The notes under the pieces are model-generated. The model saw nothing but the letters and a program-made list of their open reading frames with translations, did not search any database and was not told the DNA's origin. This document shows positions 33,906 to 44,699 of a stretch of DNA of 64,000 nucleotides, piece by piece. How positions within the stretch are numbered: the stretch's first letter is position 1; each line of letters starts with the position of its first letter. The translations under genes and the position numbers were made by a program. Source of the stretch: Achatina immaculata (lineage: Eukaryota > Mollusca > Gastropoda > Stylommatophora > Achatinidae); assembly GCA_009760885.1 (NCBI GenBank), contig CM019691.1:27031314-27095313 (forward strand). The letters are read 5' to 3'.

Positions 33906-34585
33906 AAACAGAAAGAATATATATATATATGTTAAAAAGAAACAGAAAGAATATATATATATATATGTTAAAAAGAAACAGAAAGAATATATATATATAT
34001 GTTAAAAAGAAACATAAAGAATATATATATATATGAGAGTTAAAAAGAAACAGAAACAAAACAGTTCCCTTGCGGAACTGTGCCTCCCTAACAGCTCTCC
34101 TGTCGGCCTCTCGGTTGTAAGCAAGATGCCCTGCTGCTGATGCGTCCATTCGCAGATCATCAATGATGTCTTGCAGCCATCTTCGCCTTGGTCTTCCTCT
34201 CTTTCTTTTTCCCATTATGTACCCTTCCAAGACTGTCTTCTCTAAATTATCATGACGTTTAATACTTGTATGTCCAAAATATTTAAGTTTTTTCTGTTTA
34301 ATCTTCCTTACTGGCCAACCTTCTTCGGTACTAAATTCTTGTAGTATGGATATATTTGTTCTTTTTGTGTCCATGATATTTGAAGAACTTTTCAGTAGCA
34401 TTTATATTCAAAGCCATTTATATGTTTCTCAGTTGTCTTAAGTGTCCAGGTCTCACAGGCTATGTTGCGATGGGAACAGAAATGTATGCATGTCTGAGTG
34501 TCTTCTTTTCATGGCTGACATAGAAGGTTCAGACAGCCTTCACCATTAAGATCTCAGTTACATTTTTCTTTTACTTTTTTTTCTT
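33490..34585. repeat. Foldback: inverted repeats around a TA-rich core and a non-LTR fragment
   Basis: The outer arms 33490-33598 and 34480-34582 are inverted copies (AGGTAAAAGAAAAATGTA, GAAGGCTGTCTGAA, CATGTCAGCCATGAA, CAGACATGCATACATTT). The inner arms 33803-33836 and 34035-34065 are also inverted (ACTGTTTTGTTTCTGTTTCT). Between the inner arms lie CT and TA microsatellites and four to five units of GTTAAAAAGAAACAGAAAGA plus TA. The spacer 33605-33802 has no partner. Confidence 0.85.
34066..34545 (-). mobile_element. Non-LTR retrotransposon 3' region (group E), copy 1
   Basis: The minus strand reads FSTEEGWPVRKIKQKKLKYF, GHTSIKRHDNLEKTVLEGYI, MGKRKRGRPRRRWLQDIIDD and LRMDASAAGHLAYNREADRR. 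Upstream, CETWTLKTTEKHINGFEYKC gives the CETW region. It is a decayed RTE-like C-terminus. The open frame continues spuriously into the adjacent TA microsatellite. Other group E copies: 44282-44391 and 58251-58485. Confidence 0.92.
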
Positions 34586-34689
34586 TTTATGTAGTTCTGT
34601 CTGTCTGTTCATATATATATATATATATATACATACATATATATATGTATATGTATATAAACACCGTTATTTTTGTCCCACAGTTTAGT

Positions 34690-35065
34690 GAAGCATAAAT
34701 GTGAAAGAACTTCATAATTTATCACCATTATGTTCGACTTCAGTGCTTTAGCGGTTACTTTAGAAATCCTTTGGTGCCACTCATGCACCGCCTATTGCAC
34801 TTTTTTCTTTAACCTGAAAGCCTTTCCACCCATTTAATCTTTGAGTGGTCTAGAGATGTGGTAATCATTCAGGGAGAGGTCTGGTGAGTGTGGCGGATGT
34901 GGAAGACATTTGAAGTGCAGGTCCGTAATGGTTTCAGTTTTTGCATGGGCATTTTCATGCTACAGGAAGACACGCCTGTTCAGAAGTCCAAGTCTTGCGG
35001 ATTGATTGCAGGTCGAAGGTTGTTTTTGAGATCTGAATATATTGTGACAGTGTTCTGCCAGGGCA
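34690..35065 (-). pseudogene. Mariner transposase C-terminal relic
   Basis: The minus strand reads VFL*HENAHAKTET, then LPHPPHSPDLSLNDYHISRP and LKD*MGGKAFR, followed by AVHEWHQRISK. This is the mariner block 'LLHDNARPHTA...HPPYSPDLAPSDYHLFRPLK..L.G..F'. The second catalytic Asp (HDN) has become Glu (codon 34954-34956); the third Asp is codon 34864-34866. The spacing is 29 residues instead of the usual 34 and there are at least two in-frame stops, so it is inactive. Confidence 0.85.
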
Positions 35066-36193
35066 TGTAGTCCTATAAAATGACGCTTCGTTCATTCCCA
35101 ATTCCCTCTCCATCACCACCACCACCACCACCACCAAAAAAATGAGATAGCACCACAGTCTCTAGAGAAGCTACCATCTTTACATTGTTACTGCTACGTC
35201 ACGTGCTTCGTTATGGCACCTGCAAGACGTAGCTTAAACCATTAGTAACGATTCTGTCAGCTTACATTGTTGATGGGACATTGCATAGTATTTCTGACTG
35301 ACGCAGTTTGTAGGTTTTCATTTGACGTAGTGAGAACAATGAGTAGTTTTCTGACTGTAACTTGGCTTTGTCGGTGAAAAAAAATAAACCTGGATTGTGA
35401 CTTTGAAAGTTCTTCTGTATAGTGTTTAGTTTTTTTTCTCCTTAATTTCAGATGAATTGTACGCAGTAAGATGAAATTAAAATCTCGGTTTTCATATAAT
35501 GTTGTGGATATTTACAGCGTAGCAAGAACTGCTTGTGTAGTATGTGAAGTGACTATACTGTGGACAAGGCAGATTTTATTATCAGTTTATTGAAGCATTT
35601 GTTTTAAAATTGTTATTATAAACCAGATCACTTGATCTACGTTGTCTTAAATGCTTGATCTAAAAATCCTGCGTGTCATATTAGTTGTGTTAGTCTGATG
35701 ATTCCTCGTTATGTCTGTTTGGCTACTGGTGAAATATGGCGGTCTTTTATGTGTTCTGATCTGGCTTCGCGCCTTAGAAACGGAGTTTGTGTCGAGAGCG
35801 ACTCTGACTCGCATTTGGACTGTTGTAGTTTCTAAAATGGCGTCATTACTGAATAGCTCATCGTCAAGATGAGTCGTCATGATACAAGTGACTGTCGATG
35901 AACATTCTGTCCGATATGCACTGCTACAGGGCGGTGAAACGATTATGAGAGTATCTCGTTCGCAGTGATACCGAGAACCTAGTCAGACTCAAAACTCAAA
36001 CAGATTGTATGTCTGATGTTCGTAAATTGTGTCTGTTTGATTGTAAGTCCTTTGCTTATCTTGTCTTCCCGAGCCTTCTTAACCGTTCCTCTCCGCACCT
36101 GCATGCTTTAACTGTACGGCTGGCATTTATTCTTGCCACTTGCGCACCTTCTGTTAATCCAGTCCCGTCTTGCTTTCTAATAACACCATACAC
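35066..36193. other. Intron, nothing recognised
   Basis: May include more of the decayed mariner to about 35350. No readable frame or repeat was identified. Confidence 0.4.
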
Positions 36194-36906
36194 CAGTGAT
36201 TCCCGAACTAAGGTAGCGACTCGAGTAGGGTCACCGAGCATCGGGGTAGGGTTGTCAGAGTAGGGTCACCGAGCATCGGGGCAGGGTTGTCAGAGTAGGG
36301 TCACCGAGCATCGGGGTAGGGTTGTCAGAGTAGGGTCACAGAGCATCGGGGTAGTGTTGTTAGAGTAGGGTCACAGAGGATAGAGGTAGGGTTGTCAGAG
36401 TAGGGTCACAGAGCATCGGAGTAGGGTTGTCAGAGTAGGGTCACAGAGGATCGAGGTTGGGTTATCAGAGTAGGATGACAGAGAATCGAGGCAGGGTTGC
36501 GAGATGGTATTATGAAAAATGGGGGAACACGATTATAAGTTCCAATGAAAAAGAATTACAGGATTTTTTTTTCCTGAAAAGTAGTACAACATTATGTTTT
36601 CAGTGCAAAGTATTGAAATAACAGCAAGCACATTTATCGCTGTTCATTAAACGTAAGTAGGTTTCTTTTTATAATTGTTTTCAGACTTTCCTTATATCTC
36701 GAAAAGTGTTGGGATATTTAGGAAGTGATGTTAAATTTTTAAAAATGATTAATGGCAAAGTTACTTTATGTTAAAGGCGCAGGAAAAAAAGTGTTAATTG
36801 TTTTGTTGAATTTCAATAATACGTAATTTACATCCTTTTCACGAGACCTCGGTTCACGCATCATTGCTGGTTTACGGTCCCGCTAAACAAAGGTTGGGAA
36901 CCGCTG
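36194..36906. mobile_element. hAT-type non-autonomous element carrying a minisatellite
   Basis: The left end CAGTGATTCCCGAACT matches the inverted right end (CAGCGGTTCCCAACCT when complemented) at most positions. The flanking 8-mers CCATACAC and ATATACGC agree at 5 of 8. The first 300 bp inside are a 36-bp tandem array (36215-36500; GTCACCGAGCATCGGGGTAG and GGTTGTCAGAGTAGG). No transposase frame. Confidence 0.8.
36215..36500. repeat. 36-bp minisatellite, about 8 copies, inside a hAT-type element
   Basis: GTCACCGAGCATCGGGGTAG followed by GGTTGTCAGAGTAGG repeats every 36 bp, degrading to the right. The sub-terminal sequence of the element (GCGACTCGAGTAGGGTCACC) is the likely founder of the unit. 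Confidence 0.92.
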
Positions 36907-37249
36907 ATATACGCCTTCTCGACCGCGCTGGCGTGCTTCCATTTACCTCCGTATTTCGACCAATTTAGTAGCGTGGAAATATTTGCCCGGGTGAAACTGT
37001 TCATGAAGAGTTATCAGCAGAGCGATCTTGCAGATTTTTCAGAACTTTGGAAATAAACATCAGGAACGTGGATTCTTTCCCATAGTGTGCTGATGATGTG
37101 GAAGCCGTCCGTAGCTGTTGTCTTGCCATATTGTAGGATTAGACTGAAAATAAGAGTTGCCCTCAGTGACGTGAGAACTGACAAACTACAGCCGGGTAGA
37201 GTTAGGCGTAACTTACACAAAGTTAGGCGGACACAAGGTGTGCCACAAG
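36907..37249. other. Intron, nothing recognised
   Basis: No repeat family identified; an 85-codon minus-strand frame has no known motif. Confidence 0.4.
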
Positions 37250-37537
37250 AGAGAAAGAGAGAGAAGAACAAAGAGATAATAGTGAGATAGGGGCAGAAAG
37301 TTCAGAGAGAGAGAGAGAGAGTGCCACAGAAGAGAGAGAGAAAAACAAAGAGATAAGAGAGGGATAGGGGCAGAGGGTTCAGATAGATAGCTTGATAGAT
37401 AGATAGATAGATAGATAGGGGTAGAGATATAAAGGAGAGAGATGAGAACGGAGAGATGATAGAGAGAGAGAGAAAAAGAAATAAAGAGAGAGAGAAAGAT
37501 ATAAAAAGTGAGAGGGAGAGCAATAAGATATATAGCA

Positions 37538-37568
<31 letters not shown>

Positions 37569-37575
37569 AGGAGAG
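37250..37575. repeat. GA-rich low-complexity block with a 75-bp duplication
   Basis: GA runs, a (GATA)n at 37384-37420, and a tandem duplication of GTGCCAC...AAGAGATA...GGGCAGA. The long minus-strand Leu/Ser-rich frames are composition artefacts. Confidence 0.85.
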
Positions 37576-39346
37576 CATATCTATGCTTAAGGACTATATA
37601 TATACAATAACGTCGAAATACTTACTGTAATAATGCAAGTTTTTTTTGTTCAAAATATATGGGACCGGTTTATATATTGCAAAAAACGAAGAAAAAGTAC
37701 CAGAGCAAAATATATGGTATTCTTGGACTATTCAACATTTCAACCACTTATTATAAGCAAGGATCTGTTTAGATGCAACACACACACATACTATAAGAGA
37801 TATTTCTGTGGGATTCTTTTTTGTAGTATTTTCTAGCCATTGGAGAGTTCCTTTCTTTTCAGTTCATCAGAGCTTTTTATTACATAATCCATGGTCGTCT
37901 GCGGCTTAATCCGCGAATACCAAATACCGCTAGATGCGCGAGGTTTTAATGCAATCATTTAGCATTCCATAGAGTGGGTTCCGGACACATTGTCTTAATA
38001 GCTGCATATTTCAGCCGACAAGCGTGTTTTTATCTCATGCCAGGAAAACAGATGCGTGTTAATTATGCATACTTTCTACGCGAAGTCTGATAAAGGGAAT
38101 TTAAAAAAAAAATACAACACCACCAGACACTTTTTGGCCCGGAAGTCTTATAGAAGAGAGGGATAGCTTTAAAAAAGTGTGAAGATTTATTAAAGAGGAA
38201 AGTGAACGAACGAGAGAATGAATTTTATTTTCGTCCGAAATTCTTCCTTTCATCTCTTAAACTTTCAACGTTATCCCAGACACTGAACATCTGTTTACAT
38301 TCCAGATACGAAGTGAAAAATATGGATACACGAATAGTTACGAAGAAAATAACACTGAAGACAGGATGTATTTAAAATGTGCAAAAAAAAAAGAAAGAGT
38401 ATTTAAATAAAACGTGTGTATGTGGGTTGGGGGAGGGGGTGGGGGAGAGCAGATAGAGAGATAAGAGGAAGAAAACCAGGTAGCTGGAAAAAAAGAACAT
38501 TCCGAAAGAGTTTATTTCCAACTATCTGAAGTCACGCAGTGAAGTATGACAGCCTGTGTTGTTTCTCTTTACCCTTTGTTCTAAGCTGACTCCTCTTTCC
38601 GTTTCATGCTGATTTTTTTTTCTTTCCATGAGTGACGTGCATTTCCGTGTCCCGTTTAGAGAAGTCTTTAAAGCGGTTTTTTTTTCCCTTTCATTCTGAA
38701 TTCCAAGGAACCTTGAGATCTTGCGCGTAGTCACCGGTGATTCCGAAAGTGATTGTAATTTAAAAAAAAAAACATTTTAATTAGCATCATTTACACACCG
38801 ATCCACGGAGGTATTTGTTGTCATATTTTTTTGAAAAGAGTAGTGAGGATTTTGTTTTTGGACACGGACAGCCTTACTGACAAACTTACTGTGATTTGTA
38901 CATGTAATGTGTATGTGTGTGTGGCCTTTTTGGCCCGCTGCTGTATGACAGTTTGCAGTGCCACCAAAGTCCAGGTACTTCCTTGTTGGGTGGCTTGGGA
39001 GACTCGCAGCCAGCGGGAGTAAACTCCGATAGAAAATCCGGAGGGTGGCACCCCCTAAAGCAGTTAATAGCAAGACTCTTTAGTCTGCCCACCTTCTGGG
39101 GGTCTGCTGCAGCTCGAGAAGATTTTTGCAGATTTACGGACCTCGCATTTCCTCCGGAGCTGACTGACAGGGTCCAGAAAGGGGGGGGGGGGGGGTGGCC
39201 AGTGAACAAGCCAATTTCTCCATATCATTTGCTCAGACAAAGAGGGTTACGCACTCATTGGTGCGTGGCAGTACCCATATCAAACATCTGCCTACTTCTA
39301 CAAAGTCTTCTAAGAGTAATAATAATAATAATTTATAATACTAATG

Positions 39347-39380
<34 letters not shown>

Positions 39381-39504
39381 TACTTGTACTGATTCCCTGA
39401 GACATGGAAATCATTCAACTACTCCTTCAGGATGATAATGTTGAGAAATGTTGCTTAAACTAAAACGATGTATGTGGGCGATCAGCTGCTTCTTCATTGA
39501 GTGC
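37576..39504. other. Intron, nothing recognised apart from microsatellites
   Basis: (AAT)n at about 39318-39378 and a G run near 39181-39196. No coding signal recognised. Confidence 0.45.
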
Positions 39505-39721
39505 TAGTGTTTCCCAGCCTTTTTAAAAAATCATGCCCCACTTCACCGCCTCAAAGATTTTGAATCAACCCCCCCCCCTTCCACCACCACCATCACCACC
39601 CATCAGCATAATAGTCGACCAAATCCTGAAAAAGTATAATATAGGTACTGTATATTCTAATGCGCGATTCTCCCCCAAATTGTCCCCTTACGGAGCGTAC
39701 GCCCTACTTTGAGAAACACTG
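39505..39721. mobile_element. Short hAT-type MITE
   Basis: The left end TAGTGTTTCCCAGCCTTTTT and the right end CTACTTTGAGAAACACTG (complement CAGTGTTTCTCAAAGTAG) form a roughly 12-15 bp imperfect terminal inverted repeat of the CAGTGTTTC type. Internally C-rich. The flanking 8-mers are not clearly duplicated. Confidence 0.65.
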
Positions 39722-39811
39722 CCATAAGCTAATTGCCTTTATATGAGTTTTTTGGTGCTCCGTCCATATTCCATCCATCCATCCCCCCTCTTCTATTCTT
39801 CATCTTCTTCT

Positions 39812-39880
39812 TGGAACTGCGAGCAGGTGTTCTTTGCAATCAGTGCGGTGAAGATGTTCCTTCTAGTGGACAGGCCAATG
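39812..39880. repeat. Unclassified interspersed repeat G, short copy
   Basis: GGAACTGCGAGCAGGTGTTC and GTGCGGTGAAGATGTT match the left end of repeat G at 40360 and 58672. Confidence 0.7.
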
Positions 39881-40354
39881 TTGCCCGGGAACAATGTACG
39901 TGATTGGGACAGCACCCGTTTGTTGGATGTTCCATTTACAGCAACATTCCAAGAATGTGAATGTCTCGAGTCTGTTTTCTTTCTTTCTTTCTTTCTTTCT
40001 TTGTGTTTCTTTCTTTTTTAAAATCTTAATCTGTTGTTTTTAACCTGGTACAACAAGTTCAGTATGACCCTAATCCCCATGCACTCATTTGGAAGGCAGA
40101 CAGTGGTGGGATAATACCCGATTGTCCTGGAGGGGTTTTGCAAGCTTATAAAGCTGGAGGTGACATTCCAGTGAGGTTTGAGATCTGTTCCGCTGTTGGA
40201 ACCAGCGAATTGGACAGGACCCAGCAGAGGGGGAAAGAATGATAGGTTATATGGTGGTCATGAAACTATGCGAGAGGAGGACTTTTAGAGACAGAAATCG
40301 TAAATGTTAAGAGTATAGTGCAGGAAATAGTTTCAGATATACAAGTGTTCTTAT

Positions 40355-40627
40355 CCTTTCTGGAACTGTGAGCTAGTGTTCTTTGCAGCCGATGCGGTGA
40401 AGATGTTGAGGCACATTGGGGGCAGGTCAGTCCCTCAGATGAGCTAAAAAGCAAGGGGTATGCTGTGTTTCTTTAGCAGGCTCCACCACCATGGGGGCTG
40501 TAAGGATCACGTTGCCCTTACAAAGCTAGGCCTGTTATTGAGGTTACCAATGGAGAGGTGGGACAGGGTCTTGGTCATCTATGACTCGCCAACCCTGACG
40601 CCAAAGCGGGCAGCTCACACTCACTCA

Positions 40628-40667
<40 letters not shown>

Positions 40668-40672
40668 AGCCT
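40355..40672. repeat. Unclassified interspersed repeat G with CT tail
   Basis: GGAACTGTGAGCTAGTGTTC, TTTCTTTAGCAGGCTCCACC, AAGCTAGGCCTGTTATTG and GGTGGGACAGGGTCTTGG follow the same order as 58672-58990. It ends at a CACTCA/CT microsatellite (40617-40668). About half of the family length aligns. Confidence 0.8.
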
Positions 40673-42042
40673 TTAAGGCTTTTTTGTTTGTTGGTGAAGT
40701 TTACTCTCATCCTGTCATGGCTTTTCTCTCTCCATTTTACTCCTGGCAAAGTTTAACCAAAAATGCATTGAAAATAATATTTATACAGAAGCGAAAAAAA
40801 AAAACTACTGTGAATTGTAACATAAAAAAAGTCTGTAATGGACAGGCACCAACATCAGTGGACTCCGTCGCGTTAAAAGAAGACGTAATCCACGTTAGAC
40901 TTTCTGATGGCCCGTGGCTGGTTTATTATATATCGTCAATCATCCTTTTGAAGCAGGGCGTGTTTATAAGCTCGTGCCTGCATTTGGCTACGTTCTAAAC
41001 ATTATATACGCTGATAGAAATGACTGGCGTGCGCTGCAGGAAAGCGAAACTTGTAAAACAAACAACACCAGCAATGAGAGAAAACACCATGTCAGTGCTC
41101 CAGTACCATAATAAAAAAAAAGGGGGGGGGGGGGCAGGTAATTTGCCTGGCGTGGTTCTCCGGAAACGTACTTGGCACTTGGGGGCTTTGTGAGTTCCAG
41201 TGCGTACGAGGGCGTACAACCGGTGCTTTCATTTTGTACTGCGTGGCTTAATAAGCTGTGCCGCGTTGTTGTTTTTTTATGACTTTGGTGGTGATTACAT
41301 GCACAATTCAGTGCACCGAATTCACGGTGCTGTTCCAGCCGTGACCCCGAATAACTGAAGAGGGGTGAACATGTTAGGACGTAGGACCACCTTTAACGAA
41401 AATCAATTGACTGATTTGTAGATTCGTAGTTCATTACCTGCAGAGCTCATCAGTGCTTCTGGAAATAAGAATGTGCATAGATACTGACAGAGAGCTTGTT
41501 ATACACTTGTCAAGGTCAGAGCAGGTGTTATCCCCCAAAAAAATACACGGATTGATTTGTATGCGAAAACTGGCGTACCTCGCTCACGTGACAGGTTAGG
41601 GCTTCAGATTTACACCGAAAAGTGAACCACCCCTTTTAGCTGACACACGCGTGTAACTGGTGTCTATTCGCACCCTCGTATTTTAAACGCACAAATAGTC
41701 AGAGTCATCGAGAGACGGTAAAGTGGCCTCTAATAATCGTCTCTGATGTTGAACAGCCCACCACCCCTTAACTCGTTCACCCCAAAACAGCACTGCCAGT
41801 GTTGTTAGATCTAGCACACTCTATGCAAGTGAATCAATGTTCAGAGCGATATTTTCCCACACTCTAAGTAAAATAGAAAAGTAGCAAATTTCTAACTCAG
41901 CACATACTTTTAAACTATAGGGTAACTTTCTTGCAGTTTATTGCTACCAAAATTTCTTTTAAAAATTTATTCTGGCAGAGAATAATCCAGGAATGACAGA
42001 GTTAAATACTCCGAAAGGATCAGAGAAGCGCCAGATATGAAA
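40673..42042. other. Intron, nothing recognised
   Basis: G run near 41122-41134; no gene or repeat family recognised. Confidence 0.45.
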
Positions 42043-42228
42043 AACCAGGATATAAGTAAGAAAAGCATTGCAGAACCAGGATATAAGTAAGAAAAGCATT
42101 GCAGAACCAGGATATAAGTAAGAAAAGCATTACAGAACCAGGATATAAGTAAGAAAAGCATTACAGAACCAGGATATAAGTAAGAAAAGCATTACAGAAC
42201 CAGGATATAAGTAGGAAAAGCATTAGAG
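42043..42228. repeat. 31-bp minisatellite, 6 copies
   Basis: AACCAGGATATAAGTAAGAA plus AAGCATTGCAG repeats every 31 bp; the copies are nearly identical (G/A variant at one site). Confidence 0.95.
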
Positions 42229-43287
42229 AGTAGAGTACGGCTGTAGCCATTGTTTCCATGTACCGCGCCGTGTGTGTCTGATGCTCTCTGGGGTGCGTTT
42301 CCAGTTTTCTACGATATTCTCATTTCTCTTGAGTTTCAACAACTGGATTCACCGGAGTTACGGAGCTATTCCACATATCACCTCCCTTTCTCTTCGTGAG
42401 GTCACCTGGCTATCGACTAGCTCTGTCCTGCGATTGCATCATCCAGAAACCTCTTGCTCGTTGAGAAGACTGAGAACAGTGTCTGGACAAAGATGACAAA
42501 TTCTCTTCCCCCCCCCCCCCCCGAAACAGGAAGGGATACCTTTTTTGCCGTAGACTTTATTTGAAGGTAGCTTCCCAAAAAAATAAATCAATAAATCAAT
42601 AAAACATTTGAACCAAACATAGTAGCAGACCTACCAGGTTTAAAGAGAGAAATAAAAAAAAAAACCAGAGATTATTTGTCTAAATGTAGAGCAAATGATG
42701 GTATAAAAACAGACGTAAATTTACAAACATGCACAAAAGAATAGGGGCATTTACAGTCACTCCACGGGGAAAGATGAGGTTCAAATGAGAGAGAGAAAGA
42801 GAGAGAGAGAGAGAGATTACCGATGCATTGTCATTTCATAACAGCTTTCAATAGTGATTGGACAAAACTTGTCTCCCGTAGCAACAGCGGCAGCAGCAGC
42901 CACGGCGCAGAGTAAGCTCATCTTATCGGAAAGCGCGGAAACACCCGTGATCCCCGCCCTGCTACCGTGCACTCCAGAACGGGGTTAAAAAAGAGACACA
43001 AAACTGAAAGTAGAAGACTACAACTGCCAGCTCAGGTGTACCATTGAGGAGACTAAGACATGAATCATTGCATGATGTTCTAGGGTTCCGTGTAGCTGCG
43101 GACTAGGGTTTCTGCCATCTTCTTTTGTCACGATTGGGGAAGGGGAGGGGGGAAACGACGTGTAATATGAGCATTAATTATGGAGCTTGATCATCTGAGG
43201 ATCAGATATTCATTACTTTCTCACGCCGAGCTAAGAAACATGCTTCTCCGCAGGCCACTATCTACAGTAGAAAGTACTGTTGTAGTC
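42229..43287. other. Intron, nothing recognised
   Basis: C run near 42508 and a GA microsatellite at about 42787-42816. Confidence 0.45.
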
Positions 43288-43510
43288 GTGGTTAGGCGTT
43301 TATTAGAGGCCGGCGTCTATAGAAGACAGGCGTTTATTCGCAAAACGCCAGTTACGGTTCGTCAGCATCGGTATTAGCCAGTACCGCATGTCTTTCCATA
43401 GAACCACACAGACGATGTACTGGCCCGGGGTTTATTTGAGGCATGCGTATTCGAAACAAGACTCCATTCCTCCCCAGGCGTTTAATTGAAACAGGCGACT
43501 ATTTCAGACA
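43288..43510. repeat. Degenerate short repeat with GGCGTTTATT words
   Basis: AGGCGTTTATTAGAGG, GGCGTCTATAGAAGACAGGC, GTTTATTCG, GTTTATTTGAGGCATGCG, AGGCGTTTAATTGAAACAGG and CGACTATTTCAGAC recur about every 20 bp. This is an old tandem or transposon-end derived block. Confidence 0.6.
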
Positions 43511-43754
43511 TTTAGTCAAGGAAATGCACCACTTCCATTTCTAACATGTTAGTTCAGCTGTAAAAGTACCATATCCTGTTAGTGACCAGAGTGAAGAAAA
43601 TAAAAAAAAAAATCTCTTTCGTTGGTGAAACAGGCCTGAACAAATGATGGTGTTAACACACAACAGGAAGCCACAACGTTTCAGAGATTGAATGATGGCA
43701 TTTAGATCCAGTACAAGCGGCAGTAGCGCGAGGCAGTTAGTTTAAGAAACTTTA

Positions 43755-43930
43755 TAAAAAAAAACAGGTAATGGTATTCAGATCCATCACCAAGCCACTG
43801 CGATGTGAAGCAATGAAATGAAAAAAAAAAAACAGGTAATGGTATTCAGATCCATCACCAAGCCACTGCGATGTGAAGCAATGAAATGAAAAAAAAAACA
43901 ACAGTATAAATTATGGCGTTTAGGTCCAGC
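43755..43930. repeat. About 73-bp tandem duplication with related flanking units
   Basis: ACAGGTAATGGTATTCAGAT and CCAAGCCACTGCGATGTGAA occur twice (43766 and 43837). Related, more diverged GGCATTTAGATCCAG and GGCGTTTAGGTCCAG units lie on each side. Confidence 0.88.
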
Positions 43931-44281
43931 ACAAGTGACAGTGTCAAGAATTGAGGTATATGGAGAAGACTGGAGCCCCAACTTCTGCCCACAGGGCACA
44001 TGATGATGATGATGATAGACCACAGTGAAGCAGGTTAACAAGGTACGGTAGCAGCAACCAGTGGGGATACATTGTGTACTACAGGCCGCTCGACGTCTGC
44101 GTCTGAAGGATTTCTCAAGGAGGAAGAAAGCGCCCAAACAGCTCATCCTTTACGACTCTGAAACAGACCCTGGAGATGAAGAGCGGCATCTCGCCGTGCA
44201 GTGTTCGGCTTTTTAAACTGTCGTGGGCGATATTGTGATAGTTAGTAACAGCTAATATTTAAATGGTGATACTAATATTAA
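43931..44281. other. Intron, nothing recognised
   Basis: Short (GAT)n at about 44001-44016; no gene recognised. Confidence 0.45.
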
Positions 44282-44391
44282 TTAAGTCATTCATTCATTC
44301 TTTTGCATGTCCCTTGCGGAACTTTGCCTCCCTAACAGCACTCCTGTAGGCCTCGCTGTTGTGAGCAAGATGGCCTGCTGCTGACGCATCC
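44282..44391 (-). mobile_element. 110-bp non-LTR 3' fragment (group E) with 13-bp target duplication
   Basis: The minus strand reads MDASAAGHLAHNSEAYRSAV then REAKFRKGHAKE, the last codons of the group E reverse transcriptase, followed by an (AATG)n tail. ATACTAATATTAA is present at 44269-44281 and 44392-44404, so the insertion is exactly bounded. It is an extreme 5' truncation. Confidence 0.95.
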
Positions 44392-44539
44392 ATACTAATA
44401 TTAAATTTAAAAAGTGGTTGGTTAATAGTAATAATCGTGTAGTACAAATTAATGATGTGATAGCAGTCATTAATGTGATAAGAGAAGTTTTTAGTGTAGC
44501 AGTAGAAGTGAATGTGATTACACAAGTAAAGGTTTTGTG

Positions 44540-44650
44540 CAGTGTTTCTCAAAGTGGGCGATAACGCCCCCCCCCCAGGTGGGCGTTGAAAAAGACCAGG
44601 GAGCGGTGAAAGAAAAACGGTCGGGGGGGGGGGGGGGTGGTACTCGTAGT
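44540..44650. mobile_element. hAT-type element end, partial
   Basis: CAGTGTTTCTCAAAGTGGGC then GATAACGCC, a C run, GGTGGGCGTTGAAAAAGACC and a long G run. The CAGTGTTTCTCAAAGTGGGC start is a common hAT terminal sequence; the opposite end was not found. Confidence 0.6.
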
Positions 44651-44699
44651 GGTACAGTTGTAGTAATGATTGTAGTAGCGCGCTTCGTGGAACAATAAT

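Noticed and set aside
33787..34401. 204-codon minus-strand frame as a gene
   Set aside because: The first half is a decayed non-LTR reverse transcriptase C-terminus and the second half is TA microsatellite.
36009..36263. 84-codon + frame beside the hAT-type element
   Set aside because: It crosses into the transposon terminus and the 36-bp array, with no recognisable domain.
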